Assembly (NCBI GenBank): GCA_025359505.1 | Contig: JANYHH010000040.1 | Coordinates: forward strand, 1 to 56,278 | Source: Deinococcales bacterium | Lineage (GTDB): Bacteria; Deinococcota; Deinococci; Deinococcales; JAAFIG01 | Reading direction: 5' to 3' | DNA length: 56,278 nucleotides | In this document: positions 8,839 to 17,491 of the stretch, one piece after another | Layout: the number at the start of each line of letters is the position of its first letter | How positions within the stretch are numbered: position 1 is the first letter of the stretch | The notes under the pieces: model-generated | Seen by the model: the letters and a program-made list of their open reading frames with translations, nothing else | Told to the model about the DNA's origin: nothing | Databases searched by the model: none | Position numbers and translations under genes: made by a program

Positions 8839-9022
8839 GTTGGAACTGTACCAGAACCTAAATTTGAAACCAAGTTTGGCAGATTCTCTCGAGACCACTC
8901 TTAGCGCGGGATGAACTTGACTCTGAGATGCTGGCTCGAGGCGCATTGCGTGCGTTGCAGGATTTAAAACCGATGCTCGAGTCTCGAGAGGTGACGTGCT
9001 ATACAGCTTACTGAACGTGCGA
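8767..9022. repeat. Intact copy of the vapB 5'/promoter duplication
   Basis: This stretch matches 7904-8161 in the same orientation and contains the antitoxin start, its TACAGT promoter box and about 170 bp of upstream DNA. It lies between vapB and the terminator of the lipoprotein gene. No gene is evident in the upstream part (8851-9039). Confidence 0.75.
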
Positions 9023-9031
9023 ACTCTAGAC

Positions 9032-9068
9032 AAAAAAGTTCTGACCTCGAGTGCTGCTCGAGGTCAGA
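9032..9068 (-). terminator. Rho-independent terminator of the lipoprotein gene
   Basis: TCTGACCTCGAG (9040-9051) and CTCGAGGTCAGA (9057-9068) form a perfect 12-bp stem with a 5-nt loop. The six A residues at 9032-9037 become a U-run on the minus strand, right after the stem. It follows the lipoprotein stop codon at 9148 and uses CTCGAG in both arms. Confidence 0.85.
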
Positions 9069-9147
9069 TGGATTCGGAATTTAATCTCGAGCTGCCTTTG
9101 ACTCACGAGATTCCTCGAGTGGCGCTGGGAGTATTCGACCGAGTTAT

Positions 9148-10692
9148 TTAAGGTGCAGTGGTGAAGGAAGTGCCTCTGGACGTATAAGCCTCGTACCTAA
9201 TTAAACCACTGTTAAGTTTGAGCAAAGTATTTTGACTTGGTTCTGTGAGTGTGTCAGGAGTGAAATTAGCACCTTTTACGCCAAAAACCTGCCAAGTATA
9301 TCTTACACCTGGTTGTAATCCAACATTAACTGCTGCTATATCGGGAATTGCGTAACTGTTTGACGTGCCTGGTAAATAAACTTGATAGATTGGGCTTGGA
9401 CTTTGACTAGCTGAATTACCTAAGAAAACGACATACGCAGTTGCTTCAGGCAAGGGTCTCCAACTAAGAATTGGGGTTTTGCTGATGTTTATCGCATCTG
9501 ACATCGGAATAGTGTTAGAAACCACGGTTTCACTTGGCAAGTTGATACTCGTCGAACCATCTACAACCGCTGGAACTGTTATAAATGCCGAATTACCCGA
9601 ATTATCGTTACTTCTTACAGAAAAGCTCGCGCCTTCAGTCGGAATTTTAGTTGTATTGCCGTTAGAAATTGGGAAATTGAAGACAAACTGTGCACCACCC
9701 GCAGTAACTGAACTGAGTTGAGCAGTGCCGCCTGTAGGACTTGAGTAAGCGCCCAATGAATACGTGAGTGTAGCATTAGAAACTGCAACTGGAGTATCCA
9801 ATGTAATGTCGAGATCAGATCGAGTAATACCGCTGGTCAGAGCAACCCCAACACGTTTTCCCATTTTCAAAAAATCTGTGATTACTCCAGCAGAACCGTT
9901 CGGGCCTGTTAGAGATGTGTAGCGTAGTGCCACAAAATCAACAGTGATAGCTGAAGAAAGTGGCGACCACTGGATGCCACTATTGAACCGTCCATCTAAA
10001 CTGTTTGCAACGGAGCCACCGAGACTTCCTGTCGAACCAATTACAACGTTATCACCGGCAACCAGCGGATACGTTGGGCCTATTACGCTACCAATCACAG
10101 GTGCTCTGCTAAACGATATAAACGGAAAAATGAGCGGGTCAGTTCGGGTCAAACCATTCGACACAAACACCTTGCTATCATAAGAGACCGTCAAGTTATA
10201 CGGCGAGGCGACAGCGTTATAAGTGAACGATCCAGTCGCGTCAGTAGTCTGAAGGTTGCCGTTGTTCAACAGCACTTTTGCACCAACTACTCGAAAACCC
10301 CTATCATTGATTACTGTACCCGTTACCGTGATCGTTTGAGCGATTGCCACCGTCACCGTCACAGGATCGCTCGAGCCTTCGTTACCCGCCGCATCGAACG
10401 CTTTAACTTTGTAACTTCTCGAGCCATTGTTGGTTGCCGTCAACGCAACATCATATTCGTATGGGCTGCTCGAGTCCTCACCCAGTTTCGTCACGCCATC
10501 GTAGAACTCTACTTTCGTCACGCCAACGTTATCGGTCGCCGTCGCGGTCAGCTTGATGCTCTCTGCTGCGGTAACGCTGGCTTTTGAGGAAACCAAAGTG
10601 ACGACAGGTTTGGTCGTATCTGGTTGCGGGTCTTGCCCACAACTCACCAGTAACAATGCAAACCCAAGCATACTTGAAACAATTCTTTTCAT
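9148..10692 (-). CDS. Secreted lipoprotein with Ig-like and carboxypeptidase-regulatory-like domains
   Basis: The 514-residue protein begins with a lipoprotein signal peptide with the lipobox ending LVSC (C18). It is followed by an Ig-like domain of the Big type (about 28-113, with TATATDNVGVTKVEFYDG), a carboxypeptidase-regulatory-like beta domain (about 120-185, TVTGTVINDRG), an unassigned central portion, and a C-terminal Fn3-like part. GGGGGAG precedes the ATG at 10692, which is why this start is preferred over the longer frame. It is probably anchored on the outer face of a membrane. CTCGAG is absent from most of the gene and reappears only at the Ig-domain end, which suggests a mosaic origin. 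Function unknown. Confidence 0.8.
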   Translation of the reverse strand: MKRIVSSMLGFALLLVSCGQDPQPDTTKPVVTLVSSKASVTAAESIKLTATATDNVGVTKVEFYDGVTKLGEDSSSPYEYDVALTATNNGSRSYKVKAFDAAGNEGSSDPVTVTVAIAQTITVTGTVINDRGFRVVGAKVLLNNGNLQTTDATGSFTYNAVASPYNLTVSYDSKVFVSNGLTRTDPLIFPFISFSRAPVIGSVIGPTYPLVAGDNVVIGSTGSLGGSVANSLDGRFNSGIQWSPLSSAITVDFVALRYTSLTGPNGSAGVITDFLKMGKRVGVALTSGITRSDLDITLDTPVAVSNATLTYSLGAYSSPTGGTAQLSSVTAGGAQFVFNFPISNGNTTKIPTEGASFSVRSNDNSGNSAFITVPAVVDGSTSINLPSETVVSNTIPMSDAINISKTPILSWRPLPEATAYVVFLGNSASQSPSPIYQVYLPGTSNSYAIPDIAAVNVGLQPGVRYTWQVFGVKGANFTPDTLTEPSQNTLLKLNSGLIRYEAYTSRGTSFTTAP

Positions 10693-10815
10693 ACTTAACT
10701 CCCCCGTCCGATAATGCTCGAGATTTCTTCTTGTAAACTCCCAGAGAAGCGAATACTTCGTCAGGAACGCAACAAATACGCTGAGTGGCTGAACTTGGAA
10801 CCCGTCCCGTTCCAA

Positions 10816-10923
10816 GTCTTAGAAAACTCTACGCAAGAACCCATTACTCGAGGATTACTTCTCGAGCTATTTTTGACGGTTTTCTGGGTTGCCCCAAAAC
10901 CAATAACTCGAGCGGCGAGGCTT
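10816..10923. repeat. Left direct repeat flanking an AT-rich gene
   Basis: About 108 bp here match 11854-11968 in the same orientation. Shared blocks include GTCTTAGA, ACCC(A/G)TTACTCGAGG, ATTACTTCTCGAG, a T-rich GGCGGTTTT-like block, GCCCCA and a second CTCGAG followed by CGAGGCTT. It lies just downstream of the AT-rich membrane gene. The surrounding spacer (10693-10950) otherwise holds nothing recognisable. Confidence 0.75.
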
Positions 10924-10950
10924 GTCAGGTACTTTTGTCAAGCGCTCGAG

Positions 10951-11646
10951 CTATTGAGTTCCCATTGCGTTTTCGGCGGGTAGCTCAAAACGGCGGGTTT
11001 TGAAACTCAGTTCGTTTAATAACCCAAGGTAAGAAAAGAAATGCGAAATCGAAAGTAGAAAAGTTACTAGAGTACCTATGATAAAAATAATTAATGCTGG
11101 AACGATAAGATTTAACAACACCAGTATAGCTGAAAATATTAAAATTCCTACAAAATTTAGAAGTAAACTTGGTGTCGATTTTATTAGATGATTAGCGCGA
11201 TATTCAAGTACACTACTATTAACATAAATTGCAATATATTTCAAAAATGTCAGAAAGAAAATTGTCGATGCTACATACATCAGCAGCGATATAAGGCTAA
11301 AGATAGGATCGGCAAATTGTAAAAATCTCATTGGAACAAGCTGCAAAAGAATATCAGAAAACCTAGTAAAATTTGCGAAGAGAACTGAAGTGGCTGCTAA
11401 AAAGAAAGAAAGATACAAGTGCGATTTTCCATCCATATTTCTTGGTGCGCTCACACACATTATTTGACCGATAAAGCCTAAAGTATTTAATCCGAGACCG
11501 ACAAAACCAAGTGCAACTATAACCTCAAATGACCGTAGAAAAATTAGTAAGAATAAAAGTGCAGCTAACGCAATTCCACCGACAATAGATATACACATTA
11601 GGCTCAAGCCAACTGACGTAACTCGTAATGGGTATCTTGTATTCAT
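10951..11646 (-). CDS. AT-rich multi-pass membrane protein of unknown family
   Basis: The 231-residue protein has about six hydrophobic segments and almost no charged loops apart from a basic C-terminal tail (KTRRFELPAE). AGGGAGAA precedes the ATG at 11646, which decides the start. Base composition is far lower in GC than neighbours, and CTCGAG does not occur between about 10951 and 11698. It sits between two direct repeats of about 110 bp. I do not recognise a family. The composition and repeats suggest a recently acquired cassette. Confidence 0.7.
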   Translation of the reverse strand: MNTRYPLRVTSVGLSLMCISIVGGIALAALLFLLIFLRSFEVIVALGFVGLGLNTLGFIGQIMCVSAPRNMDGKSHLYLSFFLAATSVLFANFTRFSDILLQLVPMRFLQFADPIFSLISLLMYVASTIFFLTFLKYIAIYVNSSVLEYRANHLIKSTPSLLLNFVGILIFSAILVLLNLIVPALIIFIIGTLVTFLLSISHFFSYLGLLNELSFKTRRFELPAENAMGTQ

Positions 11647-11853
11647 ATATTCTCCCTGAGCTTGAAAGGCTTGACATTTTACGTTTCCACATCCCAAACC
11701 TCGAGTGTGAAAAAGCTATTTTCCCAGTACCGAAATAACTCCTGCCATAAATTCTAAAATTAGGAATCTGTACTTACAGCACTTCACTCTGAAAAAATTT
11801 CTTGACCTCCTAGACACACAGCTCAATTTCACTCAAGCCGAAGCATGTGCATC

Positions 11854-11968
11854 GTCTTAGAGAAAATACACAAGCACCCGTTACTCGAGGATTACTTCTC
11901 GAGGCTTTTTTGGCGGTTTTTTGAGATCGCCCCACACGCGATGACTCGAGCGTTACCTCTCGAGGCTT
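11854..11968. repeat. Right direct repeat flanking an AT-rich gene
   Basis: This is the second copy of the 10816-10923 element, about 115 bp long, lying 18 bp beyond the stop codon of the giant regulator gene. Two CTCGAG...CTCGAG pairs (11884-11903 and 11944-11963) can form short stems, each followed on the plus strand by a T-run, though no plus-strand gene precedes them. The rest of the spacer 11647-11853 is AT-rich and empty. Confidence 0.75.
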
Positions 11969-11986
11969 TTTGACACCCACGAACGG

Positions 11987-14900
11987 TCACGCATCGAGGA
12001 ACTGCGCCCACGTTTCGGGCAGGTGCTCACCAATTTCTATGAACGAGGCTCGAGCCGCTTGAAATTTGCGTTTCAGTGCCGCGTGTTGACCCATTTGGCG
12101 CAAGCCGAGGCACTGCAATCGCAATGCCTCCAAATCGTATGGGTTGCTGGCTAGCAGAATCCCAGCGATTCGCGTGGCTTCTTTGGGGTTGTGCTCGAGC
12201 AATTCCACCCCTCGGGTGGACAATCGCAAGTTCAAATTTTCCAAGATAGCGTCCGCGCCATCCAGTTGCAGCCCGTTGAGGTACGTGTCACGCCACAACT
12301 GCGAATTGCCGTCTTCTAAGAACGTTTCCGCGTCACTGCTGATTCGTCCAAGCGCATAGCCGCCGCTGGTGGTGACGATCACCTGTTGCCCGTAACTCGA
12401 GCGGGTTTTATGAATCGTTTGACGCAATGCGTTCGAGCCTTCTTTGAAGCTCTGATCGGGGTACAGCGTTTCGCGCAAGTCGTCCACTGGTACTTCTGAT
12501 TGCCTTTCCATCCTTGCGTGAAGCAGCAACGCCAGTAACTCTTGACGCTTTTGTCCCCTGACCACCGCGGTCTTGCCCTCTGTTTGGATTCGCATTTGAC
12601 CAAGCACCTCGAGCGCGTTTGAATTCTCAAGGTTCGCGGTTGCGGTTGGTGGAGTTGTCTCGAGGAGTTCCGGGAAGTACCGTTGCGCGAGTTGCACGTA
12701 AGCGTTGAGACCCCGCGATTTGAACCACTCGAGGCGTTCTCGAGCGCTGCTACTGTCGCGCGTGAGGTTATCAAGCTCGAGTCCGATCACTTGCTCTTCA
12801 CGAAGTTCGGAGTCTGCTCGAGCGGCGATCAAAGCTTGTTGATAGGCTTGAACGGCTTCATCAGATCGTTTCAGCAATACCAGCGCCTGCGCTCGAGCTG
12901 AATACCCGTGCATTTCACTTGATCCTTGAATTAATTCATCAGCAATGTTTAAGCATTTTTCAGCGTCACGAAGTAAAATTGCTATTTTAGATTGGACATG
13001 AAGCAGATTACTATAATATATCGGCGTCTTGCCAAGATTCCAGTAGTAATTTGCCTCGTGAGAATAACGCAATATAAGTTCATTTGAATATCTTATGTTC
13101 CAGAGTTCATACAGTAAAATAAGATACTGGCAGCACAAAAGACATAAATCCGGCGCATATCGTTCAAAATACTTTTTCGATTCAAGTAAGTTTTTCTCTG
13201 CATCTATAAAATTGGCATTTAAGACTTTTAACATACCAATTTCCATTTTGTTTGAATAAAAAGCACGTAAATGTCCAACATCTTCAGCTATTTTTAGTGA
13301 ATTCTCAAAATCCAAAACCGCTTCACGTTCTTTACCAAGTTTTCTTCTGGGAAAACCTCGACGATAAAATCCTTGACAGGTGTGCATAGTTAAATTGTTA
13401 AGCACAGAAATGTCAATCACTCGAGATTGAAGTTCTTCTTCCTGTAAAATATTTCTCTCTAGATCAGCTATTTTGGCTTGAATGCTAAGAAATTGTATTC
13501 GGTCTCGCGGGGAGAGATCAGCGCGATCTAAATGCGATCCTCGTTCAGCAATCCTCAGCGCCCAACTGCTTTCATTGATGGTTAACAAAAAACCAACCAA
13601 AACTGTGACCACTCTTAGATCCTGTGTGTGTTCAAGCTCAGGATGCTCTTGTAGCAATGCCATCAGTGCAGAGTCGTCATTGCCTTGACGGTAAAGCATA
13701 ACCAGTTTTTCTACCCACTCCGCACCTTGTTTCATTGATTCGGGCAATCGATTCAAAACCACATGCAAGTCAGACGTTCGCCCTTGGGTGGCAAAGAAAT
13801 CTGCCATCAGCAACAACGCTTCTGTACTATTTGGCAATAACGCTGCGGCTTGTTCCGCCAATTGAAATGCCCTCGCTAAATTCGTGTTCTGAAACGATTT
13901 GGCGGCCTGCAACGCAAGCGCACCCTTGCGCTCACCTTCGGCAAACTCAGTCGCTCGAGCCAACAATCGACCCGCGCTAGCAGCGTCCCCCGATTTTTGC
14001 GCTTGGTTCGCCGCGCCCTCGAGCAACTCGAGGGTGACATCTCGATCCAATTCGGCTTCGTCGAGGAAAGGCAGAATCAAGACTTGATTGTGCAACTCAA
14101 AATGTTTTACGGCACTTAACGCAAGCTGCTCGAGCTGCTGACGACTCATGTATTGCGCCGTCACCTCACGGTAGAGCGGATGAGCGAAGATGGTTTGGGA
14201 TAAAACACCAACCGCCTCGAGTTGCGCTTTGGCTTCCAAAATCTGTTCGGTTGAGAGTCCCGACAATTTCGCCCAAAGCGCGTCATCTAACACCTGTCCC
14301 AGTGCTCGAGTTTCAAAATAAGCTTTGGTCTCCAGCGCCACCCGAGCTGCCGAAGTCAGCGCCACATTCGCTAACCACTGCGCTAGAATTGCCTCGACCG
14401 TGTTTGGGATGCTATGACCAGTGGGTTCACGCCACTTCCAAGTCTTCCCGTCGTTCCAGAGCGCATCGTGACGCGTCAGGAAATCGGCAAACTCCATGGT
14501 GAACAGCGGGTTGCCCGCACACCTCGAGTCAATCCATTCGAGCGCAGCCCTCGGCAACTGAGCGTTCAGATGATGCTCGAGCAAGGTTTTTGACTGCGCG
14601 GATGACAGCGGCTCGAGGGCAATGTTTTCAACGGGGTCTGCAAACGCAACTCGGCTGGTTTGGATGATCGCCACGCCGGGAAGTCGCGTCACAAGCTGGC
14701 AGAGCGCGTTCCAGAACTCCAGTTGCTCAGTGCTCGCTTCGTGCATGTCTTCGATCAGCAGAACGAACGGGGCTTGGGGTGAGAGCATCGCTGCGTAGAC
14801 ATCGATCAAGGTTTGACGCTCGAGACGTTCACCGTTTTGAATGCGTTGGAGGTTTCGTTCGATCACACCGGGTAGCTTTTTCGATCCTCGCAACAGCTTG

Positions 14901-15121
14901 GTCAACATCTGGATCCCGACGGTGGATTGTGCGACCTGAAAACGGCACGGCGAAGCTTGCAGCAACTGAAGCGCCGTGTGGGTTTTACCGATGCCAGCCG
15001 CACCAGATAATCCAATGCAGAACCCAGAGCGCCGAGCGGTCAGTCCAACGAGTCGTTTTGATACCCGCGCCAACAGTGCCTTGGACGTAGCTGGAACCGA
15101 CTGATCGATCAACTGCGCCAC
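11987..15121 (-). CDS. Large ATPase-TPR transcriptional regulator with C-terminal SARP-like domain
   Basis: The protein of about 1044 residues begins with a STAND/AAA-type ATPase: Walker A GAAGIGKT at about 40-47 and a Walker B-like VLLIEDMHE near 120. A long helical TPR-like region follows. The end has an OmpR-like winged helix (about 820-910) plus a BTAD-like helical domain, as in SARP regulators but at the C-terminus instead of the N-terminus. It is presumably an ATP-gated activator; its ligand and targets are unknown. The GTG at 15121 is chosen because TAGATT lies 6 nt upstream; GTG 15127 is the alternative. The middle (about 12.90-13.42 kb) is distinctly AT-rich and lacks CTCGAG. Confidence 0.82.
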   Translation of the reverse strand: MAQLIDQSVPATSKALLARVSKRLVGLTARRSGFCIGLSGAAGIGKTHTALQLLQASPCRFQVAQSTVGIQMLTKLLRGSKKLPGVIERNLQRIQNGERLERQTLIDVYAAMLSPQAPFVLLIEDMHEASTEQLEFWNALCQLVTRLPGVAIIQTSRVAFADPVENIALEPLSSAQSKTLLEHHLNAQLPRAALEWIDSRCAGNPLFTMEFADFLTRHDALWNDGKTWKWREPTGHSIPNTVEAILAQWLANVALTSAARVALETKAYFETRALGQVLDDALWAKLSGLSTEQILEAKAQLEAVGVLSQTIFAHPLYREVTAQYMSRQQLEQLALSAVKHFELHNQVLILPFLDEAELDRDVTLELLEGAANQAQKSGDAASAGRLLARATEFAEGERKGALALQAAKSFQNTNLARAFQLAEQAAALLPNSTEALLLMADFFATQGRTSDLHVVLNRLPESMKQGAEWVEKLVMLYRQGNDDSALMALLQEHPELEHTQDLRVVTVLVGFLLTINESSWALRIAERGSHLDRADLSPRDRIQFLSIQAKIADLERNILQEEELQSRVIDISVLNNLTMHTCQGFYRRGFPRRKLGKEREAVLDFENSLKIAEDVGHLRAFYSNKMEIGMLKVLNANFIDAEKNLLESKKYFERYAPDLCLLCCQYLILLYELWNIRYSNELILRYSHEANYYWNLGKTPIYYSNLLHVQSKIAILLRDAEKCLNIADELIQGSSEMHGYSARAQALVLLKRSDEAVQAYQQALIAARADSELREEQVIGLELDNLTRDSSSARERLEWFKSRGLNAYVQLAQRYFPELLETTPPTATANLENSNALEVLGQMRIQTEGKTAVVRGQKRQELLALLLHARMERQSEVPVDDLRETLYPDQSFKEGSNALRQTIHKTRSSYGQQVIVTTSGGYALGRISSDAETFLEDGNSQLWRDTYLNGLQLDGADAILENLNLRLSTRGVELLEHNPKEATRIAGILLASNPYDLEALRLQCLGLRQMGQHAALKRKFQAARASFIEIGEHLPETWAQFLDA

Positions 15122-15188
15122 GTTCACAATCTAACTCGAAACGCTTCTCTGTTTATGAATCCTCACTCGAGCTAGAGTGCGGCGCATG
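15119..15188. promoter_or_regulatory. Divergent leaderless promoters of the SARP-like regulator and DinB genes
   Basis: On the minus strand TAGATT (15133-15128) precedes GTG 15121 by 6 nt. On the plus strand TAGAGT (15173-15178) precedes ATG 15186 by 7 nt. Neither start has a good Shine-Dalgarno sequence. The two transcripts diverge from a region of about 40 bp, so one protein bound here could affect both. Confidence 0.5.
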
Positions 15189-15662
15189 ACTTTGCAAAAC
15201 CTGATCGCGTATCACCGCTGGGCGGTCACGCGCACCCTCGAGTCCTGCGCGGTGCTGACCTCAGAGGAATTCCTGCGCGACCTCGGCGGAAGTTTCAAAA
15301 GCGTGCGCGATACCTTGGCGCACGCGTTGATGGCGGACAATGCGTGGCAGCACCGCGTGCGCGGTCAGCCGTTCACGCGCCCGATGCCCGAGCAACTGCC
15401 CGCTGATCTCGAGACGCTTGTCAGTCAGTGGCAGGTCGCGCTGCGCGGCTGGGAAGCACTGGTCACGGCGCGAGACCCCCGCGAGGTGATTATTTACCAG
15501 ACGTTTGACGGGCAATCGTTCTCGAGCAGCTTCGACGAAATCACTTTGCAGGTCGTCAATCACGGCTCGTATCACCGTGGTCAGGTCGCGCTGATGCTGC
15601 GCCAGTTGGGTCACGCGGCTGTGGGCACGGATTTGATCGCCTTCACGCGTTTGCCAGCTTAG
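15186..15662 (+). CDS. DinB-family protein
   Basis: The 158-residue protein matches the DinB/YfiT-like four-helix-bundle family, widely expanded in Deinococcus. The three metal-type histidines appear in positions typical for the family: H46 in LAHALMADNAW and the two in the VVNHGSYHRGQ stretch near 125-135. Members include mycothiol- or bacillithiol-dependent transferases and stress proteins; which reaction this one performs is not evident. The start follows the leaderless box TAGAGT. Its 3' end overlaps the convergent GGDEF gene by 20 bp. Confidence 0.85.
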   Translation: MTLQNLIAYHRWAVTRTLESCAVLTSEEFLRDLGGSFKSVRDTLAHALMADNAWQHRVRGQPFTRPMPEQLPADLETLVSQWQVALRGWEALVTARDPREVIIYQTFDGQSFSSSFDEITLQVVNHGSYHRGQVALMLRQLGHAAVGTDLIAFTRLPA

Positions 15663-16578
15663 CGCTGCGCTTGTCGGCGTACATCGCCGCGTCCGCCCGC
15701 TCCAAGAGGATGTCGATGTCCTCACCGCGCTCGAATGGCACGTGTCCGATGTCTGCTCTAACGTTGAGCATTCCAGCCGAGGTCATAAGCGCAACGCTTA
15801 ACTTTTCGCGCAACCCCTCGAGCGCCTTTGGGTCGCGCAGCGCGACCAGAAACTCGTCGCCGCCGTAACGGGCGACCAAATCGCGGTTCCCCACGCCAGC
15901 CTTCAAGCGCTTGCCAGTCTCGAGCAGCACCTCGTCGCCGACTTTGTGACCGTGCTGGTCGTTGATGGTTTTGAACTCCGCGAGGTCGACGAACGCGAGC
16001 GTGAAGGCCTCACCCGCTGCCGCCATTTCCTCCAAACGCTCCAGTCCAGCCGTGCGGTTGAGCAGCATCGTCAGCAGCGGATCACTGCGACCAGCCCGGC
16101 GCTCACTGGCCAATGTGAGCGCCCCACCACCCATCGCGGCGGTGGCGGCAAGGACGGTGATCGCGTACAGCGCGTAGTGATCGCCGCCAATGCCGCCAAT
16201 CAGCGGCGCGAGTAGCGCCAGCAGCAGCATCCACGGCACGGGCGCAGTATCGCCGTCAATCAGGTTCGCCAGTGCCACACCGAAAAACCACACGGGAACC
16301 ATGATCAGAAATGAGCTGGCCGTCATGCCATTGGCGCGAATCAGCAGGCACAGCACCACCGCGTCCCACGTGGCGACCGTCCAACGCAACCAGCGCGGGC
16401 CAGTCGTGAACAGCGCGAACACGTACCCGAGGCAACCGATGATCTGGGCGCTCAGCTCGAGCGGCCCTAGGTTTAAAATTCCAATGAAATAAAGCAGCGC
16501 GTACAGTAGAAACGCGCTCAGCCCACCAATCACCCGTTGTCGCCAAATGGCGAGCGGGGACGAGCCAACAAAGTGCAT
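15643..16578 (-). CDS. Membrane GGDEF protein (probable diguanylate cyclase)
   Basis: The 311-residue protein has about five to six N-terminal transmembrane segments (about 15-160) and a C-terminal GGDEF domain (about 165-311). The active-site loop is intact (GGDEF, 239-243), and the metal/substrate region FVDLAEFKTINDQHGH is typical, so synthesis of cyclic di-GMP from two GTP is likely. The RxxD inhibitory site expected five residues before GGDEF is not present. ATG 16578 lies 6 nt after TACACT (16590-16585). There is no recognisable sensory domain other than the membrane part. Confidence 0.88.
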   Translation of the reverse strand: MHFVGSSPLAIWRQRVIGGLSAFLLYALLYFIGILNLGPLELSAQIIGCLGYVFALFTTGPRWLRWTVATWDAVVLCLLIRANGMTASSFLIMVPVWFFGVALANLIDGDTAPVPWMLLLALLAPLIGGIGGDHYALYAITVLAATAAMGGGALTLASERRAGRSDPLLTMLLNRTAGLERLEEMAAAGEAFTLAFVDLAEFKTINDQHGHKVGDEVLLETGKRLKAGVGNRDLVARYGGDEFLVALRDPKALEGLREKLSVALMTSAGMLNVRADIGHVPFERGEDIDILLERADAAMYADKRSAKLANA

Positions 16579-16649
16579 GGTTTCAGTGTACCGAATTGCT
16601 CGAGGCTGAAGAGTCAAAAGCGCTCAATCGCCAACGTAACGCTCTGCGC

Positions 16650-17249
16650 TCAATCGTCGGCGTAACGCTGCTCTTTCCATGGATCGCCGCGCCCGTGATA
16701 GCCGTTGCGCTCCCAGAAGCCCAAGCGATCAGCCGTCATGAACTCCATGCCGTTGACCCACTTCGGGCTTTTCCAGATGTACAAGTGCGGCACGATCACG
16801 CGCAACGGCCCGCCGTGGTCAATCGGCAGCGGCGCACCCTCGAGCGTGTGGGCGAAGATATTTTCCTCGCGCAAAAAATCCGTCAGCGCCAGATTGGTCG
16901 TGTACCCGCCATAGCAGTGCAGCATGACAAACGTCGCCTCTGGCAGCAATGTCACGCGTTTCATCACCTCGAGCACCGACACGCCCGTGTGCGTGACATC
17001 CAACTTTGACCAGTGCGTCACGCAGTGTAGGTCTTTGGTCTGCGTGACCTGCGGCATGGCTTGCAGCTCATCCCACGTGATCTCGAGTTCATCTTTGACC
17101 GCGCCCCAGATGCGAATCTTGACGCTTTCAGGGTCTATTTTCGGCGTGGGCCCGTAGGTCATGATCGGGAAGCGTTCGGTCAGCGATTGCCCCGGCGGGG
17201 TGCGAGTCGCGTTCTCACCCTCTGGTTTTTTGAAAAATTTACTGAACAT
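16650..17249 (-). CDS. Molybdopterin-dependent sulfite-oxidase-fold oxidoreductase
   Basis: The 199-residue protein carries the SUOX molybdopterin-binding fold with the molybdenum-ligating cysteine in DLHCVTHW (C76) and the conserved PIDHGGPLRVIVPHLY stretch near the C-terminal half. It lacks a heme domain and an obvious Tat signal, so it resembles the short cytoplasmic YuiH-type members; its substrate is unknown. ATG 17249 is chosen because the conserved N-terminus starts there. It is transcribed away from thrS and is followed by the start of a GGDEF gene on the same strand. Confidence 0.85.
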   Translation of the reverse strand: MFSKFFKKPEGENATRTPPGQSLTERFPIMTYGPTPKIDPESVKIRIWGAVKDELEITWDELQAMPQVTQTKDLHCVTHWSKLDVTHTGVSVLEVMKRVTLLPEATFVMLHCYGGYTTNLALTDFLREENIFAHTLEGAPLPIDHGGPLRVIVPHLYIWKSPKWVNGMEFMTADRLGFWERNGYHGRGDPWKEQRYADD

Positions 17250-17308
17250 GTTTGTAATTTTGCCACGACGACGCCAAAACGCTGGTGCGCTAAGCGACGG
17301 TTGCGTGC

Positions 17309-17314
17309 TAAAAT
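17309..17314 (+). promoter_or_regulatory. Candidate -10 box for the thrS transcript
   Basis: TAAAAT at 17309-17314 is the best -10 match in the spacer between the SUOX-type gene and thrS. No clear -35 is visible. It would give a leader of about 170 nt that includes the small frame at 17356-17406. Confidence 0.4.
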
Positions 17315-17355
17315 TTGAATCATCTCGAGGCCAAGCGACTCGAGGCAACGCGACC

Positions 17356-17406
17356 ATGAATCATTTTCTGATTTGCACACCCACCCGAACGCCTCGCGGC
17401 GTCTAA
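17356..17406 (+). CDS. Possible 16-residue threonine-containing leader peptide upstream of thrS
   Basis: A small frame starts at ATG 17356, about 10 nt after GAGG, and encodes MNHFLICTPTRTPRGV. Three threonines (ACA, ACC, ACG) fall within five residues. A short hairpin ACGCC-TCGC-GGCGT overlaps its last codons (17389-17402), and a T6 run follows at about 17441. This recalls amino-acid attenuation leaders, but a convincing terminator/antiterminator pair cannot be drawn by eye. Chance is a real alternative. Confidence 0.3.
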   Translation: MNHFLICTPTRTPRGV

Positions 17407-17491
17407 TTCTCGTGGGGCAACGCGGCCAAATCTCGAGATGCTTTTTTGTCATGCCTCGAGCCAGTCAACTCTTTCAACGCTAAGGAGCTTT

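Noticed and set aside
10714..10983. An 89-codon plus-strand frame between the lipoprotein and the AT-rich gene
   Set aside because: It spans the left direct repeat, has no start signal, and the product has no domain.
11880..11970. Plus-strand intrinsic terminators formed by CTCGAG pairs followed by T-runs
   Set aside because: No plus-strand gene ends upstream; the stems are only 6 bp and are better explained as part of the flanking repeat.
17407..17491. Attenuator terminator before thrS
   Set aside because: ATCTCGAGAT before the T6 run is a palindrome with too short a stem to be a convincing terminator.
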